A stretch of 15,407 nucleotides of DNA from an uncultured Desulfovibrio sp. (GTDB lineage: Bacteria > Desulfobacterota > Desulfovibrionia > Desulfovibrionales > Desulfovibrionaceae). The notes below the pieces were generated by a model. The model saw nothing but the letters and a program-made list of their open reading frames with translations. It was not told the DNA's origin and did not search any database. The position numbers and the translations under genes were made by a program. Within the stretch, counting starts at the first letter, position 1. Every line of letters starts with the position of its first letter. Shown in pieces: positions 6,848 through 13,961 of this stretch. The stretch is from contig URTO01000008.1 in NCBI GenBank assembly GCA_900550745.1, positions 1 to 15,407 of the forward strand, read 5' to 3'.

Positions 6848-8146
6848 TCAGTCGGCGTTTGCGAGAAGGCCGAGCGCCTGCATGAAAAAGTCTTCGCCGC
6901 CGAAATTGCCCGACTTGAGGGCAAGGGCAAGGTGCGGGGCGTCGGGTTGGGCCGGGTCGTGCAGCGTTTCCGTCCACGGCACGCCGGGCGCGATGGTTTC
7001 GCCGATGCGCAGCGCCCGCACGCCAAGGCGGGACACGACCGCGCCGGAGGTTTCGCCCCCCGCCACGAGGATGCGCCTGACGCCGGTTTCCACCAGCGCG
7101 GCGGCGATGTCGGCAAGCGCCCGCTCGATCATGGCTCCGGCGGCTTCCCTGCCGAAACGGGCCTGCGTCGCGGCGACCCTGTCCGGGGAGGCCGTGGAGT
7201 AGACGATGCACGGCCCGTCCGGGCAATGCCTGCGGGCGAAGGCGACGGCCTCGGCGACGTACCCGCCGTGATCCTCGGCAAGGGCCAGCGGATCAAGGGC
7301 AAAGCCGGGGCGCTGCCGCGTGAACCGCGCCACCTGCGCCTGCGTCGCCTGCGAACAGCTCCCGGCGAGCACGAGCGCGAGGCCCGGCGCGTTGACGGGG
7401 GCCGGGGGCACGGGGCCGTCCGCGCCGATGCCGAAGTTGACGCCGAGCCCGCGGGCCACGCCGCTGCCGCCCGTGACCAGCGCGTGCCCGGCGCAGGCCG
7501 CGCCGATGGCCCGCAGATCCGCGTCGGAAAGTGCGTCGCAGACGAGCCACGGCGTGCCTTGCGCCGCAAGCCCGTCCATCCGGGCTTTGACGGCTTCGAC
7601 GCCTTCCCGGACGGTTTCCAGCGGGATCAGCCCGCTTTTGCGTGAAGACTGGGCGTCCATGAGCCGGATAAGGTTCGCGTCGGTCATGGGCGTCAGCGGA
7701 TGGCTGCGCATGGAGGTTTCATGCAGCAGCCTGTCGCCCACGAAAAGGTAGCCCTGATAGACCGTCCGCCTGTTTTCGGGGAAGGAGGGGCAGACGACCG
7801 CGCGGTCGCCGCCGAGGGCTTGAAGCAGGGCCTCCGCCACTGGGCCGATGTTGCCCTTGGGGGTGGAGTCGAACGTGGAGCAGTATTTCCAGAAGAACTG
7901 GCGGCAGCCCGCGGCGCGCAGGGCTTCGAGCGCGGCGAGGGCCTGGCTGACGGCCTCTTCCACGGGGACGGTGCGGATCTTCAGGGCCACGACCAGCGCG
8001 TCGGCTTGTGCGGCGGCTTCCGAGGCCAGTGCGGTATCCGGCACGCCCAGAAGCTGGATGGTGCGCATCCCGTTGCGGCTCAGGGTTTCGGCAAGGTCGG
8101 TGCCGCCGGTGAAATCGTCGGCGATGCAGCCAAGAACGGCAGTCAT
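6848..8146 (-). CDS. otnK: OtnK-like four-carbon acid sugar kinase (DUF1537)
   Basis: A 432-residue kinase of the former DUF1537 family. Characterised OtnK enzymes phosphorylate 3-oxo-tetronate with ATP to give 3-oxo-tetronate 4-phosphate. The N-terminal substrate domain opens with I-A-D-D-F-T-G-G-T-D (8-17) and contains K-Y-C-S-T-F-D-S-T-P-K-G-N-I-G (87-101). The C-terminal nucleotide domain holds V-A-G-G-E-T-S-G-A-V and ends with K-S-G-N-F-G-G-E-D-F-F (411-421), the family signature. Length is normal. AAAGGAG nine bases ahead fixes the start, only four bases after the stop of the decarboxylase gene, so the two are tightly coupled, as in known otnK-otnC pairs. Related kinases act on D-threonate, erythronate or other acids, so the exact substrate is inferred from the OtnC partner. 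Confidence 0.88.
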   Translation of the reverse strand: MTAVLGCIADDFTGGTDLAETLSRNGMRTIQLLGVPDTALASEAAAQADALVVALKIRTVPVEEAVSQALAALEALRAAGCRQFFWKYCSTFDSTPKGNIGPVAEALLQALGGDRAVVCPSFPENRRTVYQGYLFVGDRLLHETSMRSHPLTPMTDANLIRLMDAQSSRKSGLIPLETVREGVEAVKARMDGLAAQGTPWLVCDALSDADLRAIGAACAGHALVTGGSGVARGLGVNFGIGADGPVPPAPVNAPGLALVLAGSCSQATQAQVARFTRQRPGFALDPLALAEDHGGYVAEAVAFARRHCPDGPCIVYSTASPDRVAATQARFGREAAGAMIERALADIAAALVETGVRRILVAGGETSGAVVSRLGVRALRIGETIAPGVPWTETLHDPAQPDAPHLALALKSGNFGGEDFFMQALGLLANAD

Positions 8147-8150
8147 GGGA

Positions 8151-8795
8151 TCAGGCTCCTTTGGGGGGAAGAAGTTCCGCGGCCTGTTCCGGGGTCAGGC
8201 AGCGCACGGGCAGGCCCCGCAGCGTCAGGTAAAGGCGACAGGTGGCTTCCAGCTCCTCAGCCGCGTCCAGCGCCTTGGTCAGGCTCGCGCCTCCGGTGAT
8301 GGAGCCGTGGTTGGCCATCAGCAGGGCCGTGCGTCCGGGGGCGAGGCGGGCGACGCCCGCGCACAGTTCCGCCGATCCGGGTTTCGCATACGGCGCGACC
8401 GCAAGATGCCCCAGCTTCATGAGCTGATAGGGCGTCAGCGGCGGCAGGGGGTTACGGGGGTCGAGATCCGCCAGGCAGGAGACGGCCACGGCCCACGGCG
8501 AATGCAGGTGCACCACCGCGAGGTGATCGGGGTTGGCCTTGTACCACGCGAGGTGGAACGGCGCTTCCTTGGTGGCCTTGGGGCCGCTGACGAGGGCGCC
8601 CGTTTCGTCCAGCAGGGAAAGGCTTTCGGGCGTCAGCTCGCCGAAGGGGATGCCCGTGGGCGTGGCGAGGATGCCCCCCTCGACCCGCAGGCTCATGTTT
8701 CCGGCGGAACCGCCGGTCAGGCCGCGCTGGAAGACGGAGCGGCAGGCTCCGGCAAGCAGGTTCCGGCCTGTTTCGCAGTCAGGGCAGGTAATCAT
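8151..8795 (-). CDS. otnC: OtnC-like 3-oxo-tetronate 4-phosphate decarboxylase
   Basis: A 214-residue protein of the class II aldolase/adducin family. OtnC members remove CO2 from 3-oxo-tetronate 4-phosphate to give dihydroxyacetone phosphate; close relatives are fuculose- or ribulose-phosphate aldolases and epimerases. The zinc ligands are visible as His96 and His98 (H-L-H-S-P-W) and His163 (A-N-H-G), with the acid/base Glu77 in K-E-A-P-F-H. The phosphate-binding G-G-S-A-G-N-M-S (28-35) is present. Length is typical of OtnC. AAGGAAA seven bases ahead supports the start. Adjacent coupling with the OtnK-like kinase is the main reason to prefer OtnC over an aldolase. Confidence 0.85.
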   Translation of the reverse strand: MITCPDCETGRNLLAGACRSVFQRGLTGGSAGNMSLRVEGGILATPTGIPFGELTPESLSLLDETGALVSGPKATKEAPFHLAWYKANPDHLAVVHLHSPWAVAVSCLADLDPRNPLPPLTPYQLMKLGHLAVAPYAKPGSAELCAGVARLAPGRTALLMANHGSITGGASLTKALDAAEELEATCRLYLTLRGLPVRCLTPEQAAELLPPKGA

Positions 8796-8846
8796 TGTCT
8801 TTTCCTTGGTCTTCCTTGCACGGCGCGCCCGCAGGCGGGTACGCCG

Positions 8847-8894
8847 GGGCCTTCCGGCAAGGCCGCGCGATCCCCTTCCGGGGAGGCGGGATCG
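8847..8894. repeat. Pair of intercistronic hairpins, REP-like
   Basis: In the 129-base gap between the dehydrogenase and OtnC genes, GGCCTT 8848-8853 pairs with AAGGCC 8859-8864, and CGATCCC 8868-8874 pairs with GGGATCG 8888-8894. The first stem shares 14 bases exactly, in inverted orientation, with 13707-13720. They look like small repeated palindromes that may stabilise mRNA segments. Confidence 0.5.
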
Positions 8895-8924
8895 GCGGCC
8901 CTGTTATGGCTCGGTTACGTCCGG

Positions 8925-9914
8925 TTACGGCCTGAATACGATCTTGATGGCGGCGTCGTCCTTGTCCGCGAGGTCGAACCCGGCCTTGATGTCGTCCAGC
9001 TTGAATTCGTCGGTGATGAGGGGCCTGACCTCGACGAGCCCTTGGGCCACCGGGCGCAGGGCTTCCGGGCACCAGACAAAGCGCTGCTGCCACGTATGGT
9101 GGACGAGACAGGTGTTGATGAATTCCAGCCCGTCGTCGTGCCAGCGGCTGATGTTCAGCGTCACCGGGGTGGTGACCCAGCTATAGAACACGAACTTGCC
9201 GTTGTGCTTGATGATTTCGCTGGCGGTGTTGAAGGATTCGGCTGTCCCGGCGGCTTCGACCACCACATCCGCGCCGAGGCCGTTGGTCAGATCCTTGACG
9301 GCCTCGATGACGTCGTCCTGTCCGGGGTTGAGGGTGATGTCCGCGCCGAGGCTGCGGGCGAGGGCCAGCTTGCCCTCAAGCACGTCCACCACGACGACGC
9401 GGTGCGCGCCCTTGCGCTTGGCGCACTGGGCGATGATCTGCCCGGCGAAGCCGCCGCCCATGACCACCACGGTGTCCCCAAGCTGCACCCCACTGTTCAG
9501 GCCGGAATACATGGCGCAGGAGATGGGCTCGCCCAGCGAGGCGATGTCCATGTCGAGATCATAGGGCACGGGCTGGAGCTGGAAGGACTTGGCGGCGAAA
9601 TATTCGGCGAAGTTGTTGTTCCAGCCGAAGGCCATGACCTTGTCCCCGACCTTGTAGTCGGCTACGCGGCTGCCCACGGCGACGACCGTGCCGCCGCTCT
9701 CGTGCCCCAGCAGGAAGGGGAATTTGGGGTCCTGCCGGAATTCGGCGGTTTTCGGGGGCAGGTAGCCGCGGTAGAAGTTCTTGTCGGAACCGCAGATGCC
9801 CATGAGGTGGTTCTTGACGATGATGTCGTCCTCGCCGCAGACAAGTTCGCGCTCGATAAGCTCGATGTCGCGGGGCCCGTTGAGGCGGGCGGCCTTGGTG
9901 ACGAAAGTTTCCAT
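8925..9914 (-). CDS. Zinc-type medium-chain alcohol/polyol dehydrogenase
   Basis: A 329-residue member of the medium-chain dehydrogenase family, likely oxidising a hydroxyl of the imported sugar acid or polyol with NAD+. Catalytic zinc residues are Cys41 (G-I-C-G-S-D) and His71-Glu72 (G-H-E-S). The nucleotide motif G-G-G-F-A-G is at 153-158, and an aspartate at 177 near the end of the next strand suggests NAD rather than NADP. The four-cysteine structural zinc lobe is absent: after G-D-K-V the chain goes straight to A-F-G-W-N-N-N. The frame stays open upstream to 10043, but AAAGGA just ahead of 9914 and the alignable N terminus (M-E-T-F-V-T-K-A-A-R) decide this start. It follows the permease gene by 133 bases. 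It is a candidate replacement for LtnD as the first enzyme. Confidence 0.88.
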   Translation of the reverse strand: METFVTKAARLNGPRDIELIERELVCGEDDIIVKNHLMGICGSDKNFYRGYLPPKTAEFRQDPKFPFLLGHESGGTVVAVGSRVADYKVGDKVMAFGWNNNFAEYFAAKSFQLQPVPYDLDMDIASLGEPISCAMYSGLNSGVQLGDTVVVMGGGFAGQIIAQCAKRKGAHRVVVVDVLEGKLALARSLGADITLNPGQDDVIEAVKDLTNGLGADVVVEAAGTAESFNTASEIIKHNGKFVFYSWVTTPVTLNISRWHDDGLEFINTCLVHHTWQQRFVWCPEALRPVAQGLVEVRPLITDEFKLDDIKAGFDLADKDDAAIKIVFRP

Positions 9915-9975
9915 GTCCGTTCCTTTATGACGGAAAGAGGCGGGGACGGTTTTGATGCGTTCCCGCCTTTCCCAT

Positions 9976-9995
9976 GCCATGCGGCCTTGCATGGC
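9976..9995. promoter_or_regulatory. Hairpin between permease and dehydrogenase genes
   Basis: GCCATGC at 9976-9982 pairs with GCATGGC at 9989-9995 around a six-base loop in the 133-base gap. There is no T-run. It could lower or protect one part of the polycistronic message, separating permease from enzyme levels; this is inferred. Confidence 0.4.
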
Positions 9996-10047
9996 GCATT
10001 GGGGGAAACCGGCCGCCGGGGGGAGGCAGCCGGGCCCGCCCATTGGT

Positions 10048-11373
10048 TTAGATGATGCCGGCGAAGTGCAGGATGACTGTGAGGGCCGCGCCGGTGAAGC
10101 CGGCTACCGTGGAGCCGCCGCCGACCGCCCGGATGCCCTGCCGGATGTCCATGTTGGACATGGTGACGGTCACCCAGAAGCCGGAGGAGTTGGCGTGCTT
10201 GAACATGAGCGCGCCCGTGCCGCAGGCGAGGAAGGCGGCGAGCGGCGAGATGCCGAGCGCGCCGAGCATGGGCTCGACGAGGGCCGCGGCGGTCATGACG
10301 CCGAGGGCGTTGGAGCCGGTGATGACGTGGATGAGCGCGGCGATGAGGATCGGGATGATGATGCCGGGGATGCTGAACTGCACCACGGTTTCGGCCACGG
10401 CGTTGGCGACGCCCGCGTTCTTGATGAACGCGGCGAGCGCGCCGCCCATGGCGGTGACCATGATGGGCATGGCGGAGGAGCGCAGGGCGGATTCCACCCA
10501 GTCGTTCATAACCTTCTTGGAGCGCCATTCGGCGCCGGTGAGCACCAGCGAGAACAGGCAGCCCGCAAGGAGCGCGGCGAGCGGCGAGCCGATGAACTTG
10601 AAGACCTTCGCAACGGCGGTATCCGGGAACATGGCGTTGATGCCCGTGTTCAGGAAGATGAGCACCAGCGGCAGGACGATGGGGGCGAGGGAGGTGCCCA
10701 CCGAGGGCAGGGGCTTATCCTTCGAGGCTTCGGCGGACTTGATGTATTCGTCCTGCGGGGCCACGGGCTCCTTGAGGGTGAGGCAGTACAGCCCGGCGGC
10801 GAAGATGGAGGGGATCGAAATGATGACGCCCCACATGATCGCGTCGCTGAGCGGCAGGTGGAGCAGCGCGGCGGCGGCCACGGGGCCGGGGGTCGGCGGC
10901 ACCAGCGAGGCGGTGACGAGCGCGCCCATGTATAAGGCCGTGCCGTAGGACATCATGGACTTGTTGGTCTGGAGGGCAAGGTTGGACACGATGGGGATGA
11001 GCAGGATGACCACGGTGTCGGCCCAGATCGGGATGCCGAGGATGCCCGAAGCCAGCAGGATGGCCCAGAGCACGCGCTTTTCACCGAAGAGCTTGACGGT
11101 CGCCTTGGTGATGCTGACGGCGGCTCCCGTCTCTTCAAGGACTTTGCCGAGGATGCATCCGAGCACGATGACGATGGCGATGCTCTTCAGCGTGTCCGAC
11201 ATGCCCTTGTTGATGATGCCTTCAATCTTGTCCCACGGGGTTCCTATGGAGATGGCAAGGATGATGGTTGCGACCAGAATGCTGGTGACGGGGTGGATCT
11301 TCCATTTTGAGATGAAGAGTATCATCAGCAAGATACAGACGGCAAAGGCTATCAATACATAAGCGCTCGACAT
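10048..11373 (-). CDS. GntP-family sugar-acid permease
   Basis: A 441-residue inner-membrane protein of the GntP family (gluconate:H+ symporters and relatives for glycerate, fructuronate and tetronates). It is almost wholly hydrophobic, with about 12 to 14 membrane segments. Family marks are G-K-V-L-E-E-T-G-A-A (76-85), the conserved V-P-P-T-P-G-P loop (158-164) and the C-terminal G-S-N-A-L-G and K-H-A-N-S-S-G-F-W stretches. GGAGGAGA six to ten bases ahead of the ATG supports the start. It is the first gene after the sigma-54-type promoter, so the cargo is probably the inducer or its precursor. The short hydrophilic loop at about 205-225 (around P-Q-D-E-Y-I-K) is presumably cytoplasmic. Cargo is unknown, but an acid of about four carbons fits the downstream enzymes. 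Confidence 0.92.
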   Translation of the reverse strand: MSSAYVLIAFAVCILLMILFISKWKIHPVTSILVATIILAISIGTPWDKIEGIINKGMSDTLKSIAIVIVLGCILGKVLEETGAAVSITKATVKLFGEKRVLWAILLASGILGIPIWADTVVILLIPIVSNLALQTNKSMMSYGTALYMGALVTASLVPPTPGPVAAAALLHLPLSDAIMWGVIISIPSIFAAGLYCLTLKEPVAPQDEYIKSAEASKDKPLPSVGTSLAPIVLPLVLIFLNTGINAMFPDTAVAKVFKFIGSPLAALLAGCLFSLVLTGAEWRSKKVMNDWVESALRSSAMPIMVTAMGGALAAFIKNAGVANAVAETVVQFSIPGIIIPILIAALIHVITGSNALGVMTAAALVEPMLGALGISPLAAFLACGTGALMFKHANSSGFWVTVTMSNMDIRQGIRAVGGGSTVAGFTGAALTVILHFAGII

Positions 11374-11423
11374 TTCTATCTCCTCCGCAATAATAGAACA
11401 GGTATTCTCTCCGGGCGTTATTT

Positions 11424-11439
11424 AGCAAGTTCGGTGCCA
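11424..11439 (-). promoter_or_regulatory. Sigma-54 (-24/-12) promoter of the catabolic operon
   Basis: On the minus strand the sequence reads TGGCAC-CGAAC-TTGCT, an exact match to the sigma-54 consensus TGGCAC-N5-TTGC[A/T], with GG and GC at the right spacing. It lies about 50 bases upstream of the permease start, putting transcription start near 11412 and a leader of about 40 bases. The gene just upstream on the same strand encodes a sigma-54 activator, which makes the assignment strong. Confidence 0.9.
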
Positions 11440-11599
11440 GAGCTGTTCCTGCGGTGCGCCGGGCGCGCGCCTTCCGGGGCCGCCGGATGGATTTGGCAAA
11501 CATCGGCGGCCCCCTGGGGGACGTTTGATTGTTCAAACAAAGTGGTAGGTACGGGAATTTCGCACGCCCGCAGGACGGCGGGGATGGGGGCGGCGGGCT
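11440..11599. other. Spacer between promoter and activator sites
   Basis: About 160 bases separate the sigma-54 promoter from the GTTGC cluster. It contains the palindromes CCCCCTGGGGG at 11510-11520 and GTTTGA/TCAAAC at 11523-11538. The second could be another protein-binding dyad or the end of the regulator transcript. I see no clear IHF match and no gene. Confidence 0.5.
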
Positions 11600-11692
11600 G
11601 TTGCAGCGGAATACGGTTGCAACGGATCGTTGCAACATATATGCAGCAACCCGTTGCAGCGGCGGCCTTGCGCCCAAAAGGGCAACCTGTTG
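11600..11692. promoter_or_regulatory. Cluster of GTTGC/GCAAC half-sites, putative activator sites
   Basis: Eight half-sites lie within 90 bases: GTTGC at 11600, 11616, 11629 and 11653, and GCAAC at 11619, 11632, 11646 and 11682. Two make the palindrome GTTGCAAC (11616-11623 and 11629-11636) and one pair makes GCAAC-CC-GTTGC (11646-11657). The cluster is roughly 190-280 bases upstream of the predicted transcription start, a normal distance for upstream activator sequences of sigma-54 enhancer-binding proteins. Binding by the adjacent PrpR_N regulator is inferred. Confidence 0.7.
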
Positions 11693-11702
11693 AATGTAAA
11701 GG

Positions 11703-13640
11703 TTATTTCTGTATATATTTCTGGATGTTGCGCCACAGTGTGGTTCGATCCATGCTCAGGTTGCGGGCGGCACGGGTTCGGTTCCCGCCACATGCGCGCA
11801 GGGCCTCGACCAGCCTGTCCTTTTCGCCGTCCGGCATGGTGCCGTATGCGGCCTCCGGGGGGAAGGGGGCGGGCGCCGCCGGAAGCAGGGGCGGCGGCAC
11901 CTCCTCGATGTCCTCCGGGTACAGGGCCCTGTTGAGATCCGCCGAGGTCAGGACGGCCCGGTTGCGGCGCAGGACGGCGGCCCGCTCCACGACGTTGCGC
12001 AGTTCCCGCGCGTTGCCCGCGAACGGGTATTCCCGGAGCAGGCGGAGGGAGTCCGGTTCGACCTTCGGCAGGGCTTCGCGGTTCTTCCAGCAAAATTTCT
12101 TGAGGAAAAAGTGGAACAGCTCAATGACGTCCTCCCCCCTGCGGCGCAGGGGCGGGATCGTGATTTTCAACACGTCGAGGCGGTAGAGCAGATCCTGCCG
12201 GAAGCGTCTGGCGGCGACGAGCTTGTGGAGGTTGACGTTGGTCGCCGAGATGATGCGCACGTCCACGGCGATCACCCGGTCGTCGCCGATGCGCCGGACT
12301 TCGTGCTCTTGGAGCACGCGCAGGAGCTTGCTCTGCATGTTCAGCGGGATTTCGGATATTTCGTCGAGGAACAGCGTCCCGTTGTGGGCCACTTCAAAAA
12401 GCCCCATCTTGCCGCCGCGCGTCGTCCCGGTGAATGCGCCTTCCACATAGCCGAAGAGTTCGCTTTCAAGCAGGTTTTCGGGCAGGGCCGCGCAGTTGAT
12501 GGCTACGAAGGGCCCGTTGCGGCGCTGGCTGGCGTTGTGGATGCCCTGCGCGAACAGCTCCTTGCCCGTCCCCGTCTCGCCCACGATCAGGATGTTGGAC
12601 GAGGCCGCGGCGTAGCGGCAGGCATCCTCTATGGTCTCGTCGATGAGCCGGCTGCAATGCACGATGTCCGAAAGCTGGTGCTTGGCGGTCAGCCCCCTGT
12701 TGCTCAGTTTCTTGCGGATATGCCCTTCGAGCTGCTGGACTTTGTCCACGTTCTGGAAGCTGATGACGACGCCCGCCGCGACCCCGTTGATGGCTACCGG
12801 CGTACAGTCGAAGGTGATGGACACGCCGCGCACCTTGCGGATTTCGCCTTGTATTTCCGTACAGTCGCGCATCGACCGGGTGAAGCTGTCCATCATGCAG
12901 GGGAAGGCCGTTTCGAGGGGCACGTCCTTGAGCGGGGCGTCGCGCATGAGGCAGGCGGCGGGGTTGTCCCGCCGGATGATCCCGGAGGCGTCCACGTAGA
13001 GAAGGCCGTCCTTCACCGACTCCGTGATGATTTTATAGGCCTCGGTCTGGATGCGCTCGTGCTGGACAAGAGTGACCGCCCGGATGGCTTCCTCCAGCGA
13101 CTGCGCATAGGTTTCCCGGCCCGTGCGCAACAGGATGGCGGGAAGGCCCAGAAGCCCCGCGTCCTGCTGTACGGAATAGCCGCCGACGATGACGTCGCAG
13201 CCGTCCTGCTTGGCCAGCTCCAGCGCGTGCCGGATTTCCGCCGCGCATTCCGGGATGTAGACGCGGATGCCGCAGCCGAACATGCCGGAAAACTGTTCGA
13301 TCCCGTTGAATGCGTTGTAAAAGCCGACGAAACCGATGCGGCGCGGCTGGAAACGGCGCTGGCACTCCTGAATGGAGCGGATGACGTCGTAGCCGGAAAT
13401 GGCGATGTCGATGATGGGGACGCCCAGCCCCTGCGCCTTCAGCCGCCGGGCGGAATAGCCGCGGGCGATGACGGCGTCGCAGTCGCGCAGCTCCGAGAGG
13501 TCGAGCCTGTCCACGGTTGCGGTGATGATGCGGTTGTCGATGCGCCCGCGCTGGGGATGGGCCGCGATGACGTCCTGCACGATCCTTTCCATTTCCGGGT
13601 AAGGGGAAATGCTGACGATGCGGATTTGAGGCAGCGGCAT
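11703..13640 (-). CDS. Sigma-54 activator with PrpR_N sensor and PAS domain
   Basis: A 645-residue enhancer-binding protein. Residues 1 to about 195 resemble the PrpR N-terminal sensor, which binds small acids or their phosphates; about 197-300 look like a PAS domain; about 325-560 are the AAA+ domain; 605-642 form a Fis-type helix-turn-helix (C-G-G-N-R-T-R-A-A-R-N-L then D-R-T-T-L-W-R). Walker A is G-E-T-G-T-G-K-E (354-361), the sigma-54 contact loop is G-A-F-T-G-T (401-406, against the usual G-A-F-T-G-A), Walker B is G-T-L-F-L-D-E-I (421-428), and L-F-R-D-L-L-Y-R is seen as F-R-Q-D-L-L-Y-R (480-487). It is encoded directly upstream of the permease operon, whose sigma-54 promoter it should switch on in response to the substrate or an intermediate. 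A weak AGGA precedes the start. Confidence 0.94.
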   Translation of the reverse strand: MPLPQIRIVSISPYPEMERIVQDVIAAHPQRGRIDNRIITATVDRLDLSELRDCDAVIARGYSARRLKAQGLGVPIIDIAISGYDVIRSIQECQRRFQPRRIGFVGFYNAFNGIEQFSGMFGCGIRVYIPECAAEIRHALELAKQDGCDVIVGGYSVQQDAGLLGLPAILLRTGRETYAQSLEEAIRAVTLVQHERIQTEAYKIITESVKDGLLYVDASGIIRRDNPAACLMRDAPLKDVPLETAFPCMMDSFTRSMRDCTEIQGEIRKVRGVSITFDCTPVAINGVAAGVVISFQNVDKVQQLEGHIRKKLSNRGLTAKHQLSDIVHCSRLIDETIEDACRYAAASSNILIVGETGTGKELFAQGIHNASQRRNGPFVAINCAALPENLLESELFGYVEGAFTGTTRGGKMGLFEVAHNGTLFLDEISEIPLNMQSKLLRVLQEHEVRRIGDDRVIAVDVRIISATNVNLHKLVAARRFRQDLLYRLDVLKITIPPLRRRGEDVIELFHFFLKKFCWKNREALPKVEPDSLRLLREYPFAGNARELRNVVERAAVLRRNRAVLTSADLNRALYPEDIEEVPPPLLPAAPAPFPPEAAYGTMPDGEKDRLVEALRACGGNRTRAARNLSMDRTTLWRNIQKYIQK

Positions 13641-13961
13641 AGTCCTGCTCGTTTGTTTGAGTGTCCTGAGGGCCTTTCGGCGGCAACGATGCCCCCGGAA
13701 CGGGCTTTGCCGGAAGGCCCGCCTTCAAAAGCCGCCGCCCGAAGCCGCCGTTTGGGGCTGCCGTCCGGCGATGAGGCCGGGAACAGGGCCGGAAACCCCG
13801 CCCACGGGACGCCCGCCGACCGCCCGGAATGCCTCCGCCGCGGCAGGACGCGCACCCGCAGGAAGCCCGCCGCCCGCATCCGGGGCATCATCCACGCCCT
13901 TCCCGCAAGGCGAACCCGTCACCGGCAGATCCGCCCGTCCCAACCGACTAATATCAAATGC
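13641..13961. other. Intergenic region upstream of the regulator
   Basis: These 321 bases separate the HD-GYP gene from the regulator gene, both on the minus strand. Most is very G-C rich with no credible gene; one AT-rich patch at 13942-13960 just beyond the HD-GYP stop could contain a promoter for the regulator, but no good -35/-10 pair is visible. It includes the REP-like hairpin at 13702-13720. Confidence 0.5.
13702..13720. repeat. REP-like hairpin copy
   Basis: GGGCTTT at 13702-13708 folds onto GAAGGCCC at 13713-13720 with one G-T pair and a loop of about five bases. Fourteen bases (13707-13720) are identical to the reverse complement of 8847-8860, and 17 of 18 match if extended. Two intergenic copies in one window suggest a genome-wide palindromic repeat family. 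Confidence 0.45.

Noticed and set aside
9915..10043. Longer N terminus for the alcohol dehydrogenase
   Set aside because: The added residues are not dehydrogenase-like and the ATG at 9914 has a good ribosome site.
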